Below, piece by piece: positions 13,033-18,260 of a stretch of DNA of 18,260 bases (the stretch's first letter is position 1; every line of letters begins with the position of its first letter). The stretch comes from CAYGTK01 sp964352775 (GTDB taxonomy: Bacteria > Bacteroidota > Bacteroidia > Chitinophagales > CAIOSU01), in NCBI GenBank assembly GCA_964352775.1, contig CAYGTK010000066.1, positions 1-18,260 of the forward strand, in the 5' to 3' direction. Made by a program: the position numbers and the translations under genes. Below the pieces are notes generated by a model. That model was not told the origin of the DNA and searched no databases. It saw only the letters and a program-made list of their open reading frames with translations.

Positions 13033-14388
13033 CTAATCGGCCATAGCCTGTATCAGATCGTATTCCGTAATGATATTATCCATACCAGCAATATCCTCTA
13101 CCATTACCGCGCTACTTCCTTTTTTGATATGTGCCGATATCTCTTTACTGGTAGCTGCTAATGATACTTTAGGAAATGGTGGTTTCATTATACTAGCTAC
13201 ATCATTTGCGCCACCTTCAAGCAAGGCATTCAAAATGGTGCTCTCGTCAATAGAACCTACTACATCACCATTGTGTCGTACTGGTAATTGCGATAGATCG
13301 TTATGGCGCATCATTTCAATGGCTTCTTTCAGCTTAACTGTTTTCTCTACCGAGTATACTTCGTTGTGCCCTTTGCGATCTAATATCTGCTTAGCGGTCA
13401 TTGGGCCATCGTTATCCAAGAATTTACGCTCACGCATCCATTCATCATTGTACACCTTGCCTACGTAGCGGCTACCATGATCGTGTAATATCACCACTAC
13501 TACGTCGCCTTCTTTGAAGCGGTCTTTCATTTGCAACACACCGGCAATGGCCGAGCCACAGCTGTATCCGCCAAAAATACCTTCTTCGCGTGCCAGTTTA
13601 CGAGCATATACTGCCCCATCCTTATCAGTTACTTTCTCAAAGTAATCTATTACACTAAAGTCGATATTCTCAGGTATAATGTCTTCGCCAATACCTTCGG
13701 TAATATAGCTGTACACCTCGTTGTCATCAAACTTGCCTGTTTCGTGGTACTTCTTAATAGCTGAACCATAAGTATCAACTCCAAGTATTTGAATGTCGGG
13801 GTTCTTTTCTTTCAGGTATTTACCCGTTCCTGAAATAGTACCACCAGTACCTACACCTACTACCAGGTGGGTTATTTTCCCTTCGGTCTGTTCCCATATT
13901 TCTGGCCCTGTGCTTTCGTAATGGCCTACTGAATTATACGGATTGTCGTATTGATTAACATACCAAGAACCCGGTATTCCTTCAGCAATACGCTTACTGG
14001 TGCTATAGTACGAACGTGGGTCGGTAGGTTCTACATCAGTAGGACATACGATAACTTCAGCACCTACGGCCTTCAGTATATCTACCTTTTCTTTGCTTTG
14101 CTTATCGGTGGTTACAAAAATGCATTTATAGCCCTTCACTATACCTGCTAGGGCCAAGCCCATTCCGGTATTACCGCTAGTACCTTCTACTATGGTGCCG
14201 CCGGGCTTTAATAAACCTTCCTCTTCAGCACCTTGTACCATACGAAGAGCCATACGGTCTTTAATACTGTTTCCGGGGTTAAAGCTTTCTACCTTGGCCA
14301 ATATGGTTGCAGGTATGTCTTTGGTTATTTTGTTGAGCTTGACAAGAGGGGTGTTGCCAATGGTCTCTATAATGTTATTGTACCACAT
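13033..14388 (-). CDS. Cystathionine beta-synthase with C-terminal CBS domain pair
   Basis: A pyridoxal-phosphate enzyme expected to condense serine (or O-acetylserine) with homocysteine to cystathionine, or to act as a cysteine synthase. In the 451-residue protein the PLP lysine is K43 in FNPGNSIKDR, the substrate loop is EGTSGNTG at about 68-75, and the phosphate-binding loop is GVGTGGTISG at about 177-186. YITEGIGEDIIPENID is typical of cystathionine beta-synthases more than of CysK. Two CBS domains occupy about 330-451 (GPMTAKQILDRKGHNEVYSV, then ASIMKPPFPKV) and probably bind an adenosyl ligand such as SAM. The eukaryotic heme domain is absent. The start is the ATG at 14386-14388, four bases after a perfect -7 element, which supports it. 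It stands alone as a transcription unit. Confidence 0.88.
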   Translation of the reverse strand: MWYNNIIETIGNTPLVKLNKITKDIPATILAKVESFNPGNSIKDRMALRMVQGAEEEGLLKPGGTIVEGTSGNTGMGLALAGIVKGYKCIFVTTDKQSKEKVDILKAVGAEVIVCPTDVEPTDPRSYYSTSKRIAEGIPGSWYVNQYDNPYNSVGHYESTGPEIWEQTEGKITHLVVGVGTGGTISGTGKYLKEKNPDIQILGVDTYGSAIKKYHETGKFDDNEVYSYITEGIGEDIIPENIDFSVIDYFEKVTDKDGAVYARKLAREEGIFGGYSCGSAIAGVLQMKDRFKEGDVVVVILHDHGSRYVGKVYNDEWMRERKFLDNDGPMTAKQILDRKGHNEVYSVEKTVKLKEAIEMMRHNDLSQLPVRHNGDVVGSIDESTILNALLEGGANDVASIMKPPFPKVSLAATSKEISAHIKKGSSAVMVEDIAGMDNIITEYDLIQAMAD

Positions 14389-14392
14389 GCTG

Positions 14393-14400
14393 CAAAGGTA
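14393..14400 (-). promoter_or_regulatory. Perfect -7 element TACCTTTG four bases before the CBS start
   Basis: On the minus strand TACCTTTG matches the Bacteroidota consensus TAnnTTTG exactly, and only CAGC separates it from the ATG. Transcription would begin about at the start codon, so the mRNA should be leaderless or nearly so. No TTTG is seen at the ideal -33 distance; one lies about six bases too far upstream. Confidence 0.5.
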
Positions 14401-14451
14401 AAAAGATATTGGGGCTGAAATAATGGCAAATGATGAAAGTGAAAACTATCG

Positions 14452-14483
14452 TTTCGATATATAAATTTTCCTGTTTATATTTA
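14452..14483 (+). promoter_or_regulatory. Candidate promoter for the fatty acid hydroxylase family gene
   Basis: TTTC at 14452-14455 and TATATTTA at 14476-14483 are 20 bases apart and each differs by one base from the Bacteroidota -33 and -7 elements. The -7 box ends 19 bases before the ATG at 14503. Confidence 0.35.
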
Positions 14484-14502
14484 TCGCACACACCGACTGA
14501 AC

Positions 14503-15402
14503 ATGCCTAAACATTCTTTCAACTTTTATCCCCAAAGCCTTAAGAACAGTGCTATTTACATAATGCTATTCGCGCTATTTCTTGTTTGGCTTAGTATTTA
14601 TGGGGATATGTGGTGGCTCATACTAACCAAGTACTTTACCTTAATGGAAGTGTTCGTCGGGGGTGGTTTTATTTTTTACATGCTACTATTTTGGGGCTTA
14701 GCAGCAGGCTATCTGTATCTATTCTATAAAAAAGAGCCTGAATGGTTGTATAAATATAAAATTCAAGAAGCACCAGAACATAGCGATGGCAAGCACCACC
14801 GTGTACCCTTAAGCAAGTCAATTCTAGTTGTATTAGGGAATCAAGTATTCGGCACCTTACCTTTCATTCTTGGGGTGTACTATATCATGGTTTGGAGGGG
14901 TTATGGTGAGAATTTAGAGGCACCAGTTTGGTGGGTAGCTACCTTGCAGATAATAGGCATGGTGTTATTTCAAGACTTCTTTTTCTACTTCAGCCATAGG
15001 CTAATGCACCAAAAATTCCTTTTTAAGCACATTCACCGTATTCATCATGAGTATAGGGAAACAGTAGCAACAGCCACGCACTACGTGCATTATATAGAGC
15101 ATTTAGTAGGAAATCTATTCCCAGTGTTTATTGGGGCTGTAATTCTGCTGCCACACCCATTCGTTATTCTATTCTGGATAATGCTGATAGTTATGAATGC
15201 CCTGCACACCCATTCGGGTTTTGCCATACCTTGGATGAGTTATGCTGTTCATCACGATTGGCATCATTACCATGTAAATGGAAGTTTCAGCAGCATTGGC
15301 TTAGCGGACAAACTATTCGGCACTGACAAAGCATTTGAAGCAAGAGAACGTGACTACAAAACGCATCTGATACATACTGCGCACGAGCCGCCTCAAATTT
15401 AG
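14503..15402 (+). CDS. Fatty acid hydroxylase / sterol desaturase family membrane protein
   Basis: An integral-membrane di-iron enzyme of 299 residues. Hydrophobic segments lie at about 17-40, 48-75, 107-130, 145-163 and 203-234. The histidine clusters that bind the two irons are present and in the right order: HRLMH at 165-169, HRIHH at 178-182, further histidines at 193-200 and 235-237, and HHDWHH at 250-255. Family members hydroxylate or desaturate sterols, fatty acyl chains, carotenoids or alkylglycerols; the substrate cannot be decided here. The end of the protein (LADKLFGTDKAF) is typical. The start is the ATG at 14503, divergent from the CBS gene with 114 bases between. It is a single-gene unit convergent with the gene ending at 15447. 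Confidence 0.9.
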   Translation: MPKHSFNFYPQSLKNSAIYIMLFALFLVWLSIYGDMWWLILTKYFTLMEVFVGGGFIFYMLLFWGLAAGYLYLFYKKEPEWLYKYKIQEAPEHSDGKHHRVPLSKSILVVLGNQVFGTLPFILGVYYIMVWRGYGENLEAPVWWVATLQIIGMVLFQDFFFYFSHRLMHQKFLFKHIHRIHHEYRETVATATHYVHYIEHLVGNLFPVFIGAVILLPHPFVILFWIMLIVMNALHTHSGFAIPWMSYAVHHDWHHYHVNGSFSSIGLADKLFGTDKAFEARERDYKTHLIHTAHEPPQI

Positions 15403-15446
15403 TGATGGAACTTGTTTCGATAAGTCTTTTTAGGGTAGCTTTTTGC

Positions 15447-15986
15447 TTAGTTGTCTCCACCAGTAAACACACCAGTAACAACGTTCAAAAATAGATCGCC
15501 AAAAAGGTCAAGCAAAGAGTTTCCACCGTTCACACTATCACCGGATCTGCCGTAAAACACCCTGGCATACTCATTCCCAGCAACTAACTCCCCCAAGGCA
15601 TTCTTCTGGATGCCAAGATCGGAGTAAGTGCATACGGCAACCTTTTTGCGCAGCTTTGATCGCTCTATCCGTTCTATGGTAAAGTACTCCTTAAAAAGGT
15701 AAACGTTAACCGAACCTTTGGCAAAAATTTGCGACCTAGCGTTCCTTTTGTGCAGCACTATCTCCTTTTTGCTAAAGCTTATCTTCTCAATGGCCTTGTT
15801 CATTCTGTATTGATAATAAACAAGTGCCAATGCAACAGTTATAAGTAAGGCTAGCCACCACTTATTAAGTACGAGGAATAGGACAGCAAGAACCATAACA
15901 ACTGGGAAGAACATAAGCGACCGAACACCACCATAGCTTTTTCTAGTTAGAACTACTCCATCTTCGATAGGCTGTGAATTGGTCAT
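15447..15986 (-). CDS. Hypothetical two-helix membrane protein
   Basis: I take the ATG at 15984-15986 (MTNSQPIEDG, about 179 residues). The frame extends to 16022, but only with a TTG start inside the upstream gene. Two adjacent membrane segments lie at about 24-40 and 43-58 (FFPVVMVLAVLFLVLNKWWL ...), followed by a soluble, beta-rich domain (IEKISFSKKEIVLHKRNARS, then EYFTIERIERSKLRKKVAV) that could be PH-like, and a glycine-rich end (TGVFTGGDN). I do not recognise the family and see no catalytic motif. It follows the flavoprotein gene by 20 bases on the same strand and is probably in the same operon. Confidence 0.7.
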   Translation of the reverse strand: MTNSQPIEDGVVLTRKSYGGVRSLMFFPVVMVLAVLFLVLNKWWLALLITVALALVYYQYRMNKAIEKISFSKKEIVLHKRNARSQIFAKGSVNVYLFKEYFTIERIERSKLRKKVAVCTYSDLGIQKNALGELVAGNEYARVFYGRSGDSVNGGNSLLDLFGDLFLNVVTGVFTGGDN

Positions 15987-16006
15987 TACCGTAAAACTAA
16001 TTGTTG

Positions 16007-16585
16007 CTAAGGAGCTAACCAACTAGCTTTTACCACTTTTCCGTTCTCTAGCAGCAATTCAGCCCGAATATGGCCTTCTTTATTCAATTGCAATACATCC
16101 ATAGCTGCAGGAATGAAACTGATACCCGTAAAATGCTCACCACCTACACCACTATCCAATTGTTGACCTGCTTTAATACTATCTATCTGTAGCCCAGGTG
16201 CTAGTTGATGAATGAAGTCATCAGGTCGGCCTTGATAATTGGTCCATACCTCGTTACTCTTCTCCTCGTCCCAAACTTCAGCTTTAGCTTGAATGCCTAT
16301 CTGCAATTTTCGCTTTGGGTTCCAGAAGAGAAGGTGGGCATTTGGGTCTCCCCTCAACTCGGCTACCTTGCTACTTCGTTTATCGGTATAAATAGCTATC
16401 GCCCAACTATGGGGGTCAAAATTTCGAAGTACTACGTATCTGGCCTTTACTGCTTCCATCTTACAGGTACTTAATACAAGGGTATGATAGGGATGCTTAT
16501 CATCATTAGCCCCGCGTTTCAGTTCTTTCTTTACATAACTTTCTACTTGCTCAAGAGTGAATGACGATGTTATGGTGTTTTGCAT
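16007..16585 (-). CDS. Pyridoxamine 5'-phosphate oxidase-like flavoprotein
   Basis: A 192-residue cytosolic FMN-binding split-barrel protein. The run from about 48 to 105 is diagnostic of the superfamily: KARYVVLRNFDPHSWAIAIY, TDKRSSKVAELRGDPNAHLL and FWNPKRKLQIGIQAKAEV. The first supplies the beta strands lining FMN and the second the phosphate-contacting TDKRSSK loop. The C-terminal part (FTGISFIPAAMDVLQLN) differs from true PdxH, and the enzyme-specific PdxH C-terminal arginine motif is not obvious, so I do not assign pdxH. It might reduce or oxidise another substrate, or detoxify. The start is the ATG at 16583-16585. It leads a probable two-gene operon with the small membrane protein and is divergent from pccB. 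Confidence 0.82.
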   Translation of the reverse strand: MQNTITSSFTLEQVESYVKKELKRGANDDKHPYHTLVLSTCKMEAVKARYVVLRNFDPHSWAIAIYTDKRSSKVAELRGDPNAHLLFWNPKRKLQIGIQAKAEVWDEEKSNEVWTNYQGRPDDFIHQLAPGLQIDSIKAGQQLDSGVGGEHFTGISFIPAAMDVLQLNKEGHIRAELLLENGKVVKASWLAP

Positions 16586-16697
16586 AGTGGTGAAAGTATT
16601 TGCAGCTTTTTTTGTTCAGAAGTAGCTAGATCTAGTACCGACCAACAACAAACTTATCAATTCACTATCACACCCTACTACCTATCCACTATCTTCT

Positions 16698-16705
16698 TAT
16701 TTTTG
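16698..16705 (+). promoter_or_regulatory. Perfect -7 element TATTTTTG before the carboxylase gene
   Basis: TATTTTTG matches TAnnTTTG exactly and ends 26 bases before the ATG at 16732, which suits a leader of about 20 bases. No TTTG is visible at the -33 distance. Confidence 0.4.
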
Positions 16706-16731
16706 AAGCCCACGAAACAAAGCCCTAACGG

Positions 16732-18260
16732 ATGAGCGATAAGTTCAAGACCCTTGACGATAAAATAGCCGAAGCACAACTTGGCGGCGGACAAAAGCGA
16801 ATAGACAAGCAGCACGAAAAAGGTAAACTGACCGCCCGTGAACGCGTTCACTTTTTGATGGACGAAGGTAGCTTTGAAGAGATAGGCATGTTCGTAAAAC
16901 ACCGTGCTACCGATTTCGGTTTAGACAAGGAACGTCCATTGGGCGATGGGGTAGTAACTGGCTATGGCACTATTAATGGTAGGCTAGTATATGTGTTCTC
17001 TCAAGATTTCACCGTATTTGGTGGGTCGCTTTCTGAAACACATGCAGAGAAGATATGTAAGATAATGGACCTAGCCATGCAAAATGGTGCACCCATTATT
17101 GGCTTGAACGATAGTGGCGGTGCACGTATTCAAGAGGGTGTGGTGTCACTTGGCGGTTATGCTGATATATTTTTTAAGAATACTATGGCATCAGGCGTTA
17201 TCCCGCAGATATCGGCCGTGATGGGGCCTTGTGCTGGTGGTGCTGTGTACAGTCCTGCTATTACTGATTTCATTATGATGGTGGAAAACACGAGCTATAT
17301 GTTCGTTACTGGCCCCAATGTGGTGAAAACCGTAACGCACGAAGAAGTAACCAGCGAAGAACTTGGTGGAACTGCTACACATGCTGCTAAAAGTGGTGTA
17401 ACCCATTTTGCCTGTGCAAATGAATTAGCTTGCATACAGCAGTTAAAGGAACTGCTGAGCTACATGCCCCAGAACTGTGAAGAAGATGCACCCATGCAAC
17501 CTTACGATGCAAAAGCGGATGAAAGCCGTGAAGTTCTGAATACCATTATTCCTGAAAATGCCCAGCAGCCTTACGATATGCGTGAGGTGATAGAAGGCTT
17601 AGCTGATGCTAATAGCTTTACCGAAGTGCATAAAAACTTTGCTGAGAACATTCTAGTTGGTTTTGCTCGCATTGCGGGGCGCAGTATTGGTGTTTTAGCC
17701 AATCAGCCAGCATACTTGGCGGGAGTTTTAGACATTAACAGCAGCCGCAAAGGTGCGCGATTCGTGCGGTTCTGCGATAGCTTCAATATTCCATTATTGG
17801 TACTCGTAGATGTGCCTGGTTTTCTTCCAGGAACCGATCAAGAGTGGAATGGTATTATTACCAATGGGGCAAAATTACTATACGCTTTAAGCGAAGCTAC
17901 CGTGCCTAAAGTAACCGTAATTACTCGTAAAGCCTATGGTGGTGCTTACAATGTAATGAACAGCAAGCATATAGGTGCCGATCTAAACTACGCTTGGCCT
18001 ACAGCTGAGATAGCTGTAATGGGTTCAAAAGGAGCAGCCGAGATAATCTTTAAGCGTGAGTTAGCCGCTGCTGATGACCCTAAAGCTAAGTTGCAGGAAA
18101 AAGTAGATGAGTATACTGATAAGTTCGCTAACCCATACGGTGCAGCTGCCCGTGGCTTTATTGATGAAGTAATTAGACCCGACCAAACCCGCGCTAAACT
18201 TATCCGTGGTTTCAAAATGCTGGAGAATAAAGTGGCGGTGCTTCCTAAGAAGAAGCATGG
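16732..18260 (+). CDS. pccB: Propionyl-CoA carboxylase carboxyltransferase (beta) subunit, 3' end cut by window
   Basis: The frame runs from the ATG at 16732 to the window edge (509 complete codons) with no stop. The family is about 510-520 residues and the visible end VLPKKKHG suggests only a few codons are missing. The protein is a biotin-dependent carboxyltransferase that moves CO2 from carboxybiotin to propionyl-CoA to form methylmalonyl-CoA. Typical motifs are GKLTARERVHFLMDEGSFEE near the N-terminus, LNDSGGARIQEGV and GPCAGGAVYSPAITDFI (acyl-CoA oxyanion region), then DVPGFLPGTDQEW and the ITRKAYGGAYNVMNSKHIGA segment of the C-terminal crotonase-like half. Close relatives are the methylmalonyl-CoA decarboxylase alpha subunit and acetyl-CoA carboxylase type enzymes, which cannot be excluded without the partner genes outside the window. 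Confidence 0.88.
   Translation, partial: MSDKFKTLDDKIAEAQLGGGQKRIDKQHEKGKLTARERVHFLMDEGSFEEIGMFVKHRATDFGLDKERPLGDGVVTGYGTINGRLVYVFSQDFTVFGGSLSETHAEKICKIMDLAMQNGAPIIGLNDSGGARIQEGVVSLGGYADIFFKNTMASGVIPQISAVMGPCAGGAVYSPAITDFIMMVENTSYMFVTGPNVVKTVTHEEVTSEELGGTATHAAKSGVTHFACANELACIQQLKELLSYMPQNCEEDAPMQPYDAKADESREVLNTIIPENAQQPYDMREVIEGLADANSFTEVHKNFAENILVGFARIAGRSIGVLANQPAYLAGVLDINSSRKGARFVRFCDSFNIPLLVLVDVPGFLPGTDQEWNGIITNGAKLLYALSEATVPKVTVITRKAYGGAYNVMNSKHIGADLNYAWPTAEIAVMGSKGAAEIIFKRELAAADDPKAKLQEKVDEYTDKFANPYGAAARGFIDEVIRPDQTRAKLIRGFKMLENKVAVLPKKKH

Noticed and set aside
13070..13468. 132-codon plus-strand open frame inside the CBS gene
   Set aside because: It is antisense to well-conserved CBS-domain codons, has no family resemblance and its composition follows from the opposite strand.
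16626..16635. CTAGATCTAG palindrome between the flavoprotein and carboxylase genes
   Set aside because: Ten bases of perfect symmetry with no flanking support is too short to claim a regulatory site.

Overview
The window looks like chromosomal DNA from a free-living, probably aquatic member of the Bacteroidota, most likely near the Flavobacteriales. This is inferred from a type IX secretion (T9SS) C-terminal sorting domain, a thrombospondin type 3 repeat exoprotein, start regions without Shine-Dalgarno sequences, and several TAnnTTTG promoter -7 elements close to start codons. There are no tRNAs, rRNAs, transposases, integrases, phage genes or CRISPR arrays. It reads as an ordinary core/accessory chromosome segment, not a mobile island.

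Layout, left to right. 1-153: the 3' end of a plus-strand gene with a lysine-rich tail. 257-830 (minus): a small secreted protein gene carrying an apparent one-base frameshift. 932-2373 (minus): a DUF1801 protein behind a CurA-type NADP-dependent oxidoreductase. 2436-3269 (minus): an unknown lipoprotein. 3359-4042 (minus): a small surface-type protein with an atypical T9SS-like tail, followed by a hairpin terminator. 4190-5751 (plus): an orphan NarL/LuxR response regulator and a fructosamine-kinase-family protein. 5748-8735 (minus): a Crp/Fnr-type regulator, a four-helix membrane protein with a PH-like tail, and a 466-residue fusion of a 2-oxoglutarate/Fe(II) oxygenase to a seven-repeat WD40 propeller. 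8839-9594 (plus): QueE for 7-deazaguanine synthesis. 9595-12671 (minus): a large T9SS exoprotein now broken by an in-frame TAG and a frameshift. 12678-13032: a gene-free spacer with inverted repeats. 13033-14388 (minus): cystathionine beta-synthase with CBS domains. 14503-15402 (plus): a fatty acid hydroxylase/sterol desaturase family membrane enzyme. 15447-16585 (minus): a small two-helix membrane protein behind a pyridoxamine-phosphate-oxidase-like flavoprotein. 16732 to the end (plus): the carboxyltransferase (beta) subunit of propionyl-CoA carboxylase, cut a few codons before its stop.

The genes form small independent transcription units, not one pathway. Amino-acid and acyl-CoA metabolism (CBS, PccB), protein-damage repair (fructosamine kinase), tRNA modification (QueE) and surface proteins lie side by side. 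Two convergent gene pairs overlap or touch at their stop codons. The three gene lesions all hit genes for exported proteins.

The points most worth a second look are the oxygenase-WD40 fusion and its neighbourhood, a 12-bp inverted repeat overlapping the promoter and start of the membrane-protein gene, the split T9SS exoprotein, and a long stem-loop in the 12.7-13.0 kb spacer. All family assignments come from reading motifs by eye; no database search was run.
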